Origin: Gemmatimonadota bacterium
Lineage (GTDB): Bacteria > Gemmatimonadota > Gemmatimonadetes > Longimicrobiales > Gaopeijiaceae
Length of the DNA stretch: 64,000 nucleotides
Assembly: GCA_009844885.1 (NCBI GenBank)
Contig: VYAQ01000019.1
Coordinates: 1 to 64,000 of the forward strand
Direction of reading: 5' to 3'
The notes under the pieces: generated by a model
Database searches by the model: none
What the model saw: the letters and a program-made list of their open reading frames with translations, nothing else
What the model was told of the DNA's origin: nothing
Shown here: positions 24,061 through 33,668 of the stretch, one piece after another
How positions within the stretch are numbered: the stretch's first letter is position 1
How the letters are laid out: every line of letters starts with the position of its first letter
Translations under genes and position numbers: made by a program

Positions 24061-24138
24061 GTGGGAGATGAACAGAGGGTGTGCTTGGGTCCCGGCACCC
24101 GACACTGGCCGGATGTCCATAGATAGCGCAGGGTCCGG

Positions 24139-25551
24139 TTACGGGGAAGCCGCACGTACAATCGTGGGAGTGACGAGGATCAGGAGGTCGCGGCGGGTCG
24201 TGGACTCCCGGCGCGTGCGGAAGAGCCGCCCCACGAGCGGCAGGTCCATCAACAGGGGGATGCCCGAGCGCACTTCCCCCGTCTCGTCGACGGTCAGGCC
24301 TCCGATCACCACGGTCTCGCCGTCCCTCACCAGTACCCGCGACTCGGCCTTCTGCCGGCGGAAGATCAGGCCCACATCGGACGGAGCGAGGTCGGCCGAG
24401 GAACGTTCGGCCGCGAGGTCGAGCATGATCTCGTCGGCGTCGGTGATCCGGGGAGTGACCTCGAGGATCACGCCGGTCTCCTTGTAGTCCACCGTGGCCA
24501 CGGGCACCGTGCTCCGGGTCCCCGCGGCCCCGTTGGCCTGAAGTTGCGCCCCGGCGTCGATCACCCTGACCGGAGTCTCCTCCCCGACCACGATTCTCGC
24601 GGTGCGGTTGTCGATCACCCGAACCGAGGGCTGCGCCTCCACATCCGTCAGCTGCGCCGCTTCCAGGGCATCGATGAATCCCACGAGGGTGCTTCGCCCG
24701 ATCACGAGCGAGGTGAGCAGCGACAGGGTGGGGTTGGCGACCCGGTTGGTCGCGTTGCCAAGAGCCGCGAGCGAGTTTCCGCCGAGCGAGACTACGTCGG
24801 TCCCGGCTTCGGTCTGCCTCTCCCCGGCCGAGATGACCCCGTCTCCATCGGCGTCCACGATGCCGGGAACAAGGAGGTTGAGCTGGTTCCCCCGGGTGTC
24901 CTTGAGGTCGTATGTGATCCCGAACCCCGCGAGTCCAGAACGGTTGACGAAGATGATCTTGGCGGCGATATCCACCTGGCGTGCGCGCACATCGAGATCG
25001 CTCACGAGGCGGCGAGCCGACTCCACGACCCGCGGGATGTCGCTGACTACGAGCGCGTTGCTCGCTGTGCTCACCGAAACGCGGCCGCGGTCGCTCAGGA
25101 TGGCCGCGATCAGGTCCTGCAGTTCGAGTGCGTCTCCATATCGCACGGTCAGAGCCTCGGTGACGATGGGCAGCACGGCCTCCCGTTCGAACGCTCGCCG
25201 CATGTCCTGTACGAGGATGATCCCGCTCTCCTGTTCGTACGCGACTAGACCGTACGCCCCGAGGAGCGCATCAAGCGCAACGTTCCAGGGCTGATCCCGA
25301 ATCTCTGCCGACACGAGTCGGTCCAGACCGGTACCGGGGACGATCGAGCGGTCAGCGAACTCGGCGAAGGTGAAGAGCACCTCGCGGATCGGAGCCTCGT
25401 CGAAGAACACCGAGATTGGTCGGCCCAGCTCCTCCGTGGAGAGCTCGGACAACGGAACGGCCTGGCCGTTGACCTCCGCCGCGGCACCCGCACCCATGCA
25501 AGCGAACATCGCGAGGCGCGTGAGCGCCATTTGGATCCGCCCCGAATTCAT
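24139..25551 (-). CDS. pilQ: Type IV pilus secretin, PilQ-like
   Basis: Secretin C-terminal motifs VEAQPSVRVIDNRTARIVVGEETP, VGLIFRRQ, VIGGLTVDETGEVRSGIPLLMDLPLVGRLFR; context pilMNOP. Confidence 0.92.
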   Translation of the reverse strand: MNSGRIQMALTRLAMFACMGAGAAAEVNGQAVPLSELSTEELGRPISVFFDEAPIREVLFTFAEFADRSIVPGTGLDRLVSAEIRDQPWNVALDALLGAYGLVAYEQESGIILVQDMRRAFEREAVLPIVTEALTVRYGDALELQDLIAAILSDRGRVSVSTASNALVVSDIPRVVESARRLVSDLDVRARQVDIAAKIIFVNRSGLAGFGITYDLKDTRGNQLNLLVPGIVDADGDGVISAGERQTEAGTDVVSLGGNSLAALGNATNRVANPTLSLLTSLVIGRSTLVGFIDALEAAQLTDVEAQPSVRVIDNRTARIVVGEETPVRVIDAGAQLQANGAAGTRSTVPVATVDYKETGVILEVTPRITDADEIMLDLAAERSSADLAPSDVGLIFRRQKAESRVLVRDGETVVIGGLTVDETGEVRSGIPLLMDLPLVGRLFRTRRESTTRRDLLILVTPTIVRAASP

Positions 25552-26102
25552 GTTCCCGTTCTCCCGGTGGCCCGCGGAATCTCGAGGATACGTCTGGTGA
25601 CTCCTCCCGGATCTGACACGTCGACGACAACCCGCCGATGCAGCACCTGCACTATCCGCAAGGGTCCCAGCGCATCGCCCGTGCGCAGCCGATGCGTGGA
25701 CGGTTCGAACGGACCGGGCCCCACGGCACCAAAGCCGCCACCCGGGACCGTCCCGGTGCGAAGCACGACGAGGCTGTAGCCCGGAATCTCGTGGTGAATG
25801 ATCCCCAGAACCTCGAGACCGGCGAACGCGCCGCCGTCCACCCCAGCTTCTGCGCGAGGCTGAAACGGGTCTCTCCTCCCATGCCGATGATACGTGAATC
25901 TCTCACGCTCAAGCAGCAGTCTTCCCGGGAGATTCGATCCGTCACCGCTGCTTTCGTGGTCCGGACGCACGGCGCTGGCCTCGACCGGGATACGCGGGTT
26001 CGGCGCAGCACACCCGCCGACCGCGACCAGGAGCGCCAGGAGGCGTGACGTACCGTGTGGACGATTTCGGGGGATGGTCCCGCGCATTGATTGCCTGGTC
26101 AT
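25548..26102 (-). CDS. PilP-like pilus assembly protein
   Basis: Position between pilO-like and pilQ-like genes; N-terminal lipoprotein-like LLALLVAVGGCAAP; RDPFQPRAE. Confidence 0.6.
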   Translation of the reverse strand: MTRQSMRGTIPRNRPHGTSRLLALLVAVGGCAAPNPRIPVEASAVRPDHESSGDGSNLPGRLLLERERFTYHRHGRRDPFQPRAEAGVDGGAFAGLEVLGIIHHEIPGYSLVVLRTGTVPGGGFGAVGPGPFEPSTHRLRTGDALGPLRIVQVLHRRVVVDVSDPGGVTRRILEIPRATGRTGT

Positions 26103-26722
26103 GCGTCGTCTCTCCCGGATTCCGTGGCGGCTTGTCGTGGTGCGTTGCCTTGCTCGGGCCTGGCTGCGTACGTCCTGATGCGCAAGAGAGCCTTCACGTT
26201 CCCATCGTGCGGCTGAAGGCCATCCGGTGCGGCGGCGGGGACGATCGTCACGACCTCCGGAACGAGAATTCGTTCCAGGGACGCGACGTCGGTAAGGAAA
26301 CTCGCAACCGCGTGATAGTTTCCCAGTATTTCCATCTCGTAGCTCCAGTGGTCGTAAAACAGTCCGTGCTGAATCGGCTGGGGACGCATCCGGATGACCT
26401 CGACACCGGACCCACCCTCGGCGCCGGAGAGCGATTCAAGAAGCGCGGATACCTGTCGGTCGGACGGCACAAGCGTCTCAAGGCGCCGGAGTTGCGTGAG
26501 ATAGTGTGACACCCTTCGCTCCAGCAGCCCCTGCTCCGCCGCGTTGGCTTCGGCCTCGACGTTGTCGGCTTCCAGACGTCGGAGTCGGGCTTCCTGCGTC
26601 TCCACAAGCCGTGCACGCGGCGCGTGGACGTAGGTGTAGACGAAATAGACGCCCGAAGCGGCCAGAAACGCGACGAGAACCGCGCTCTTCCTGGCCCGGT
26701 CATGGGGGAGCCACCTCACCAT
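26099..26722 (-). CDS. pilO: PilO-like pilus assembly protein
   Basis: N-terminal TM, coiled coil, LLESLSGAEGGSGVEVIRMRP..YDHWSYEMEILGNYHAVASFL; operon position. Confidence 0.8.
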   Translation of the reverse strand: MVRWLPHDRARKSAVLVAFLAASGVYFVYTYVHAPRARLVETQEARLRRLEADNVEAEANAAEQGLLERRVSHYLTQLRRLETLVPSDRQVSALLESLSGAEGGSGVEVIRMRPQPIQHGLFYDHWSYEMEILGNYHAVASFLTDVASLERILVPEVVTIVPAAAPDGLQPHDGNVKALLRIRTYAARPEQGNAPRQAATESGRDDA

Positions 26723-27393
26723 GCGGCCGTATCGGCCAGCGAAACCAGTTCGATCAGCTCGGGATCGGGGATCGCGTGCTCGGCCTCGAATGCGAATCCG
26801 TAGAGTTCCTCGGAATCATCGGACAGTGGCCGTTCAATGCGTTCCGAGTTGATGAGCCGAACGCCACGGATGAATGGCGAGGCTTCCATTCGATTCCAGA
26901 AGCGGGTCAACGCAACGCCACCTTGTGCCCTGCCCTCGATGTGCAGCAGGACCCCTCCCTCGGGCGATGTCGCGCGGGCCAGCCGCGTGAGCCAGGCTTC
27001 CCGGGACAGCGCGCCCGCGATCTCATCCATCAGGTGCGGCCAGACGTAGCGCTGTGCATCCATTTCAAGGACGAGCCGAAGCCGTTCAGCTATGGAATCA
27101 CGCCGCGCCTCCAGTACGTGGACGGCTTCGGCCGCTGCGGCGATCCGCAGTGAATCGCGGACGGCCGCCTCCATGCGTCCGGCCATCCCCGCCGCATCCT
27201 GTCGCGATGCCGTGAACAGGTTGACTACGGTGACCAGCGCGGCAAACAGAACAACTGTCGATCCGATCATCCACCCATCCCGCGGAAGGATTCGCTTGAA
27301 TCTCCACGGCGCGGCCTTTTCCGTGCTGGAGCGACGACCCCTGCGTTCTCCGAGCAGATCGACTTCGATCACCGTTCTGCGCCTCCGTCCCAA
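26716..27393 (-). CDS. pilN: PilN-like pilus assembly protein
   Basis: Single N-terminal TM followed by coiled coil; between pilM and pilO. Confidence 0.75.
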   Translation of the reverse strand: MGRRRRTVIEVDLLGERRGRRSSTEKAAPWRFKRILPRDGWMIGSTVVLFAALVTVVNLFTASRQDAAGMAGRMEAAVRDSLRIAAAAEAVHVLEARRDSIAERLRLVLEMDAQRYVWPHLMDEIAGALSREAWLTRLARATSPEGGVLLHIEGRAQGGVALTRFWNRMEASPFIRGVRLINSERIERPLSDDSEELYGFAFEAEHAIPDPELIELVSLADTAAW

Positions 27394-28431
27394 TCAGGTC
27401 GTCCGCAGGGCGAGACCGATGGCGAGCCCCAGCATCGGAGCCGCCTGATCGAGCGCCCAGTGGGCCGCAACGCCTGGACGGATCTGGACACGCCTACATG
27501 GGTTCGCCAGGCGCGTCTCCACCTTGACTCGCCTCGCCACGTAGTCCGCAAGACCCGGGATGCAAGCACCTCCCCCGCTCATGTACACCCTTCCGATCCC
27601 CCTCTGCGGTGAGCGCGTGGTGATCACCTCGGACGCCCGCTCGACACCGGTCACGACGTGTCCGGCAACCGTGTCCACGACACTCGCGAGTTCGGTGCCG
27701 TACTGCCGATGCCGAAGGGCCTGCTCGGCCTCGGAGCGCGTCAGACCGCGCGCTCGCCGCAACCGATCCAGGATCCATCCCAGGCCAAACGGAAGGCCCT
27801 TCGCGAACACCGGCACTCCGTCGTCAACGATGTTGACGCTGGTGACCTCGTGTCCGACGTTGACGAGCGTTGCCATTCCGTCCGCAGCCTCCGGGTGGTT
27901 ATGCAACAGCATGTTGTGTAACGCCAGAGCTTCGACGTCGATCAGAGACACGCCCAGCCCCGCACCGCCCAGCAGCGCAACCCGAGCCTCGACCCGCTCC
28001 CGTTTTGCCGCCACCAGCAACACGTCCGCGGATCCGTCGTCGGGGTCGGTTCCAAGCACGTGATGGTCGAGCCGTATCTCTCTGAGATCGAACGGAATAT
28101 GGTGTTCCGCTTCGCGACGCACCGCCTCGCCCTTGGGCGCCCCGGACGGAGACGGCATGCTCAGGATCTTTATGAAGACATCGTGGCCGCCAAGGGCCGT
28201 GACGACTTCGGCCGTTCCGGCGGGCAGGGTCTCACCGAGTTTCTGCACCAATGCCCGCAGGCGCCCCGGCCCGGTAACCTCGCCATCGGTCATGGCGCCC
28301 GGTGGAACCGGTGTGACAGCGACCCTGGTGAGTTCGGGTGTGTCCCCTCCGTGATCAACCTCCACGAGCTTGGCGAAGGCGCTTCCAATGTCGAGACCCA
28401 CGGTCTTCCGCTTGCGTCTGAACACGGCCAT
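27394..28431 (-). CDS. pilM: Type IV pilus assembly protein PilM (actin-like ATPase)
   Basis: KTVGLDIGSAFAKLVEV; IDVEALALHNMLLHNHPEAADGMATLVNVGHEVTSVNIV; YMSGGGACIPGLADYV. Confidence 0.93.
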   Translation of the reverse strand: MAVFRRKRKTVGLDIGSAFAKLVEVDHGGDTPELTRVAVTPVPPGAMTDGEVTGPGRLRALVQKLGETLPAGTAEVVTALGGHDVFIKILSMPSPSGAPKGEAVRREAEHHIPFDLREIRLDHHVLGTDPDDGSADVLLVAAKRERVEARVALLGGAGLGVSLIDVEALALHNMLLHNHPEAADGMATLVNVGHEVTSVNIVDDGVPVFAKGLPFGLGWILDRLRRARGLTRSEAEQALRHRQYGTELASVVDTVAGHVVTGVERASEVITTRSPQRGIGRVYMSGGGACIPGLADYVARRVKVETRLANPCRRVQIRPGVAAHWALDQAAPMLGLAIGLALRTT

Positions 28432-28435
28432 GGCG

Positions 28436-29491
28436 CTATCTGGCCACCGGAGGAACGGGACCTGCCCAGGAGCGGCCCGGCAACGGTATCGGACGTGCGA
28501 GCGTGGTGGCTCGGCGGAGTGCGTCGTAGGCCGCGCAAGCGGATCCGTCGATCAGGGAGCCGTCGCCCAGTACCACGGAGCCACCCGCACGCACAAGGCC
28601 CACAATGGTGGCGCCTTGCTCAAGAGCCACGTCTCCGGAAGCCAGAACCAACCCGGTCCAGCTCGCTCCTGCCTCGAGGCGCAGGGTGCCCCGAACGGCC
28701 AGGATGCCGGCCTCTCGACCCGTCACCAGGAGGTCGCCCCGGCTGTGCACCAGACCGCGCCAGCATCCGTTGCATTGCGGTTGCGGGAGCGCGCCGCCGG
28801 ACAGCGCATGGTCGGCGAGTTCCGCGAGCATCTGTTCCGAGAACCACCCCAGGCGCAAGTCGGCAAAACCCGCATCTGTTGCGGACCCCCACACGGGCGG
28901 ACTCGGCAAGGTCGCATAGGCTGTTGGATGCGGGGCGGCGACAACGCCGGCAGACGCGGCCAACTCGTCGCACCCCTCGTTCCCCGCGCGAGTGGAGAAG
29001 ATCGAATCCGTACGCACATCGGACCCCACTCCCATCTGCAGCGAAGCCGCCTCCACCACCGCGCTGTGTGACCTCGTCCGGGCGACCGGATCCATCCACC
29101 ATGCGACCCGGACCTCCCGCATTGGAACGCTACCGCCGACCTCGCCCTCCGCGATGAACAGATGGAACTCACTCGCAAGCCGGAGCTCACGCACACGCCA
29201 GGCGCCGTGGTGGCCAAATGTCCCCGAGTCCAGCACCATGGAGGCACCACCAGTCTGTGTACGGGGGGCTCCGCGTCTCTGCTGGAACAGGATGTCCAAC
29301 CCCCCGCGAGCTCCGCTCCGAGCGGCCAGAACCTTGCCCGCCATCGTGGCGGCACGCACCTGGCCTACAGATGCGGCCACCGCCGCCGAGGCGATCCCGG
29401 CCAGCACCAGGAGGGCCAGAAGCGCAAGGACGAGGGCGAACCCGTCTTGCCTCCAGGCGCTTGTCCGCCCCTTTGCACCGTCGTGCCTCAT
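28436..29491 (-). CDS. PilX-like minor pilin/pilus assembly protein (hypothetical)
   Basis: DGFALVLALLALLVLAGIASAAVAASVGQVRAATMAGK prepilin-like N-terminus; ATG at 29491 gives a 4-bp overlap with the upstream gene. Confidence 0.6.
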   Translation of the reverse strand: MRHDGAKGRTSAWRQDGFALVLALLALLVLAGIASAAVAASVGQVRAATMAGKVLAARSGARGGLDILFQQRRGAPRTQTGGASMVLDSGTFGHHGAWRVRELRLASEFHLFIAEGEVGGSVPMREVRVAWWMDPVARTRSHSAVVEAASLQMGVGSDVRTDSIFSTRAGNEGCDELAASAGVVAAPHPTAYATLPSPPVWGSATDAGFADLRLGWFSEQMLAELADHALSGGALPQPQCNGCWRGLVHSRGDLLVTGREAGILAVRGTLRLEAGASWTGLVLASGDVALEQGATIVGLVRAGGSVVLGDGSLIDGSACAAYDALRRATTLARPIPLPGRSWAGPVPPVAR

Positions 29492-30210
29492 CTGCGCCCC
29501 CAGCTGTCCCACTGGAAGGAAGGCGGAATGGGACTTGGCCTCTCCCACGTCAACCGGGTTGTGAGCCCGCCGGTGGCGTTGAACGCGATTCTGGCCGAGT
29601 CGACGGCGATTCCCGTTCCCGTCAGCGGCTGCCAGGCCACGCCGCGCCGATACCGAAACGCGCCATCGGAAAAGCGGTACGCGCCCCGTTCGAAGTAGAT
29701 GCCTGCAAGCGGTCGATCAGCCGGGGGATCGAGTTGCCACACCTCGGTGGAGAAGCCGTCAACCTCCTGACAGTCGAGACGGCTCCGCCGCGAGGATCTC
29801 GCCAGCGCCGAGACGCTCCACTGCCCGTCTTCAGACAGGGTCAGCACCGAGTCCTTGTCGGGGTCGGGCGCACGATAACCGGACACCGCCACGGCCCAGC
29901 CTTGCGAGATCTCCGTTGCGCAGCTGAAAGCCACGCCTCGAAAAGCCCGGAGGTGCAATTCCTCGCCATCGAGCATCCAGTCGAGGCCAGCCTGGCCGTA
30001 TGCAATCTCTGTCGACAGCACATGGTGTATCAGTCGCGTTTCGTCGAGGATTCTCGCACCGGTGACCACCTGGGTCGCTACGACGCTCTGGACCGCGGTA
30101 ACCCACCAGCTCACCTGCACTACCATCAGTAGTAGTGTCCCCGCGACAACCGCTTCGATCAGAGCGAAGCCCCGCCTGGTCCCGGAGGTCCGCATCGCGC
30201 GCGGACTCAC
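29488..30210 (-). CDS. Minor prepilin, PilW-like
   Basis: Type III signal GFALIEAVVAGTLLLMVVQVSWWV; operon position. Confidence 0.7.
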   Translation of the reverse strand: MSPRAMRTSGTRRGFALIEAVVAGTLLLMVVQVSWWVTAVQSVVATQVVTGARILDETRLIHHVLSTEIAYGQAGLDWMLDGEELHLRAFRGVAFSCATEISQGWAVAVSGYRAPDPDKDSVLTLSEDGQWSVSALARSSRRSRLDCQEVDGFSTEVWQLDPPADRPLAGIYFERGAYRFSDGAFRYRRGVAWQPLTGTGIAVDSARIAFNATGGLTTRLTWERPSPIPPSFQWDSWGRR

Positions 30211-30557
30211 GTTCCCGACTCGTCGCGCGTGGCCCGAACGGCAAAATCGACGCGGATTCGAGCCGGAAGAGCCACGTGCTCAAAGCTCGCCCAGCCCGGC
30301 GATTCCCCGTGCGCGGACACGCTCCAACGCAACACTCCAGCCTGGTGCGTGCGCTCTCCCGAGCTCCCGGCCTGGACTTCGTTCAGCATGACCGAATCCA
30401 CGAAGCTATGGAGGTGTACCCGCGCCTCGTCCATTGCGGTCGCGTGAACCAGGGTGCGGGCGGCCGTCGCCGTGAGGGACGCGACCCCGGCGACACCAAC
30501 ACTGACGATGGCTACCGCAACAACCAGTTCGATCATTGAGACCCCCGAGGTATTCAT
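30207..30557 (-). CDS. Minor prepilin, PilV-like
   Basis: MNTSGVSMIELVVAVAIVSVGVAGVASL prepilin N-terminus. Confidence 0.72.
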   Translation of the reverse strand: MNTSGVSMIELVVAVAIVSVGVAGVASLTATAARTLVHATAMDEARVHLHSFVDSVMLNEVQAGSSGERTHQAGVLRWSVSAHGESPGWASFEHVALPARIRVDFAVRATRDESGT

Positions 30558-31015
30558 CGGCGAGACACGCGGCCAAGCGAGGACAGCACCAGCAGGCGCT
30601 CCTCCCCGGCCAGTCCGAAGCGGAGCGTCTGACTGGAGACCATGCCTACGCCCATGGGACCGAAGCGGACGCGCGCCGTTGCTCGGCCGCGCGAAAGCCC
30701 CAGGGTCACACCTCCCTCGTCCAGGCTTGCAGCCATCACCGTGTCACCGCCGGCGACAATGACGACCCCACGTGCAGGATCCGTCGCCAGCTCCACGGTT
30801 GAACCTCCGTGGACTACGGCGGCCCATCGCGCTTCGGCAAAAAGCCTCGCGGCCTCTTCCCGGGATCTCTCCAGGTAGAAGGAAGTGCGCACCTGGCGTG
30901 CCGAGCCGAGGAGCGGAGGTGCCAGTGCGCCCAGGACAACCAGCACCACGGCGATCTCGATGATCGAGTATCCGGAGCGCGACCTCGCAGTCCCCGTCGC
31001 TCTCGCATTCGACAT
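30554..31015 (-). CDS. Minor prepilin, FimT/GspH-like
   Basis: RSGYSIIEIAVVLVVLGALAPPLLGSARQ; internal ATG at 31015 preferred over 31315. Confidence 0.75.
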   Translation of the reverse strand: MSNARATGTARSRSGYSIIEIAVVLVVLGALAPPLLGSARQVRTSFYLERSREEAARLFAEARWAAVVHGGSTVELATDPARGVVIVAGGDTVMAASLDEGGVTLGLSRGRATARVRFGPMGVGMVSSQTLRFGLAGEERLLVLSSLGRVSRR

Positions 31016-31182
31016 CGCGGCCCTTCCCTTCCCAGGCTCTGTGACTCCTCCGAACCAAGTCATCATTCCTCCTTTCGACGTGGCAGCAGGACGACGCCCA
31101 CCAAGAACGCAGGCGAAATCGGGCGCTGGAATAGCGGAATCGGCCATAATTCCGGGACCCATCGAATCGACGAGATGAGATG

Positions 31183-31575
31183 TCACTGTGTGCACACGAC
31201 CTGACCCTCGGCTTCCGGACTGACCGAACCGATCGTCGGCGCGCTGACGGACCCGTAGTAGATCGCGCAACCCCTGTCTTCTCCCAGTGCACCATGAGTC
31301 GCGGTCGCCGACCAACCGGCCTCCGACGCGGCAGGGGTCACGGTCACCGCTTCCGACGACACGAAGCCCAGGTCCGCCAGGGAACTGGTGTACTGGTAGT
31401 GGGTCGCGTAGTACAGCTCCTGCTGCGCTGCGAGATTCCGAATATCGGACTTCATCGCGGCGAAGTAGGCCTTTTCCCTGGTGGCCGAAAACTGTGGAAT
31501 CGCGATTGCCGAGAGGATGCCGATGATGACCAGAACGATCAACAGTTCAATTAGCGTAAAGCCTTTGGTATTCAT
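31183..31575 (-). CDS. pilA: Type IV pilin (major pilin, PilA-like)
   Basis: MNTKGFTLIELLIVLVIIGILSAIAIPQFSATREKAYFAAMKSDIRNLAAQQELYY. Confidence 0.93.
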   Translation of the reverse strand: MNTKGFTLIELLIVLVIIGILSAIAIPQFSATREKAYFAAMKSDIRNLAAQQELYYATHYQYTSSLADLGFVSSEAVTVTPAASEAGWSATATHGALGEDRGCAIYYGSVSAPTIGSVSPEAEGQVVCTQ

Positions 31576-31614
31576 TTTTTGATAACCTTTTATTGATGAT
31601 TTACATGAATATCC

Positions 31615-31630
31615 TGCTGCGACGCTGCCA
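31615..31630 (-). promoter_or_regulatory. Candidate sigma-54-type -24/-12 promoter of the pilin gene
   Basis: Minus strand TGGCAGCGTCGCAGCA: GG and GC dinucleotides with the correct 10-nt separation; the -12 half is CAGC, not TTGC. Confidence 0.35.
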
Positions 31631-31730
31631 CGGCGTCGTCAACCGGAAGGACCGGAGCTCTCGGGAAGGATGCGCTGAAGTATGAGGCCAAATCATGGGC
31701 GCAGGGATAGCGGAAACGGACTTTCGGCGC

Positions 31731-31799
31731 CCGGCAGTCCCATGAACCGGGCCCCAGTGGCGTTCGAGCGGCGATGCATCCGCGTCCGCGGACGCCGGA
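31731..31799. repeat. Dispersed repeat family, copy D (3' end of GT2 gene)
   Basis: Reverse complement ggtccggc..cggatgcatcgccgctcgaacgcc matches the right half of copy C. Confidence 0.6.
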
Positions 31800-31802
31800 C
31801 CG

Positions 31803-32603
31803 TTACTCCTCCGCGTCTTCCTCCAGCCAGGCGGGCCGCGGGGCTTTCCAGGGCCGCGCCTTCGGCCCCAGGAGATTGCATCGCAGAATGAACCAGATCG
31901 CCGAGACGCCGTCCTTCCAGCCGATTTTCTTGCCTTCGGCGTACGAGCGCCCATCGTAGCTGACCGGCATCTCGCAGATGCGGGCCCTGGCCTGGGCGAG
32001 CCTGGCCGTGATCTCGGGCTCTATCCCGAAGCGGTCCACGGTCAGGGGCAGCGACTGGAGAAGCTCCCTGCGGACCAGTTTCTGGCACGTCTCCATGTCG
32101 GTCAGGCTCAGACCGGTCAGGATGTTGCTGAGCAGCGTGAGCAGCCGATTGCCGACCATCTGCCGGAAAAACAGGACTCGGTGCGGTCTGCCCAGAACGC
32201 GGGACCCGTACACGGCATCGGCCCTGCCGTCCGCGATCGGACCCAGCAGACGCGGAATCTCCCCGGGCTCGTACTCCAGGTCCGCGTCCTGCACCGCCAC
32301 GATGTCCCCGGTCGCGTGCCGGAAGCCCGTCCGCAACGCGGCCCCCTTGCCCCGGTTGCCGGCGTGGAAAACGAGGTGGTCGATCAAGCCGCGCTCGTGC
32401 AGCTGTCTCAGGAGCGGCCGGGTCCCGTCGCTCGAGCCGTCATCGACCACGATCACCTCCCTGGCGATCGGCACCGACGCCACCCGCCGCAGCAGCTCCT
32501 CGACCGTTGCGCGTTCATTGTACACCGGGATCACGATCGACACCGTCATCCGCTCCAGTGCGCGCCGCGCTCGCTCGGACGGCAGCCGGTCAAACTGACT
32601 CAA
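31803..32603 (-). CDS. Family 2 glycosyltransferase (dolichol-phosphate mannosyltransferase-like)
   Basis: TVSIVIPVYNERATVEELLRRVASVPIAREVIVVDDGSSDGTRPLL; VQDADLEYEPGEI. Confidence 0.92.
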   Translation of the reverse strand: MSQFDRLPSERARRALERMTVSIVIPVYNERATVEELLRRVASVPIAREVIVVDDGSSDGTRPLLRQLHERGLIDHLVFHAGNRGKGAALRTGFRHATGDIVAVQDADLEYEPGEIPRLLGPIADGRADAVYGSRVLGRPHRVLFFRQMVGNRLLTLLSNILTGLSLTDMETCQKLVRRELLQSLPLTVDRFGIEPEITARLAQARARICEMPVSYDGRSYAEGKKIGWKDGVSAIWFILRCNLLGPKARPWKAPRPAWLEEDAEE

Positions 32604-32692
32604 CGGTCTGAATCCCCGTCAAGGATCGGAACCACCGGCACCGGCGACTCGAGAAGGTCAGGGAAAGTCAGGCGAACCGGACCCGCCAGCGG

Positions 32693-33547
32693 CTACCTGG
32701 AGCCGACCGGCACCTCCAGGGTCTGTCCCGCGTAGATGCGCGTGCCCCGAAGCTTGTTTGCGGACTGCAGCTCATCCACCGTCGTGCCGTAGGCCTGTGC
32801 GATCGTCCACAGCGAATCGCCCGAACGGACCTCATATCGAACAACCGACGGCATGGGCCCCTCGTCGGCCACCTGCCCTGAAGCGGCCACCCGACGGCGC
32901 TCCGCTTCGACACGCTCCACGTAGCGCGCGTATTCGTGGGTATACACCGCGATGTGGTAGTGCGGAGGCCACCGCTCATAGGTCGCCTCCACCGTGCCCC
33001 GCTCCTCGAGGTGCAGCAGCACGTCTTCCAGCCACGCGCGGCACGGACGGTGGTTGCTTCGGCGCAGATCGACAGCCATCCCGGTCGGATGGACCGACAG
33101 GGGCGACGAGTTGGGGGGTTGCCGGTCCAAAGAGCGCGTCGCGCTCGTCACGACCAGTACCTCGCCGCACGCGCTACGATACTGGCGCGCCAGACGTTCC
33201 ACGAAAGTCCGGACCTCCACGCGCGTGTAAGGGAAGGACACCTCGTCGTCGATCACGTAGCTGTCGTTGCCTCGCAGCGGGACCAGGAGGCCCAGATCGA
33301 TCAGGCGCTGTACGTGATCCGCATTCCTCGCGAAGGAGTAGTCGTAGTCGATGGCACGCTGATGTTGCTCCTGCATCGACCGCAGACCACCCCGCAGGCT
33401 CTGTGCGGCCAGGGGGCCGGAGAAGCTGATCGCGACAAGAAGCAAGACCGGGAAACACAGCCTCAATCCCCCACAACCCCTCCGCCGGTGCCGAGACTGA
33501 GCCTTCAAGTACGCTTCCTCCTCTGGGAGTTCGGGGCTGAATCGCAT
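32693..33547 (-). CDS. LysM-domain protein with DUF5715-like N-terminal part
   Basis: YEVRSGDSLWTIAQAYGTTVDELQSANKLRGTRIYAGQTLEVP (LysM); RSLDRQPPNSSPLSVHPTGMAVDLR peptidase-like motif; internal ATG at 33547 precedes a hydrophobic segment. Confidence 0.75.
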   Translation of the reverse strand: MRFSPELPEEEAYLKAQSRHRRRGCGGLRLCFPVLLLVAISFSGPLAAQSLRGGLRSMQEQHQRAIDYDYSFARNADHVQRLIDLGLLVPLRGNDSYVIDDEVSFPYTRVEVRTFVERLARQYRSACGEVLVVTSATRSLDRQPPNSSPLSVHPTGMAVDLRRSNHRPCRAWLEDVLLHLEERGTVEATYERWPPHYHIAVYTHEYARYVERVEAERRRVAASGQVADEGPMPSVVRYEVRSGDSLWTIAQAYGTTVDELQSANKLRGTRIYAGQTLEVPVGSR

Positions 33548-33668
33548 CGCCGGCTCGCTACACGATAAACATATGTCTGGACTTCGCCTCCGTCCACCCC
33601 CGCCCGGGCGTGTCCAGACCGCTTGCTCCCCGGCGAACCTGGAAACGCCGAGAAGGTCGCCCAAAGTT

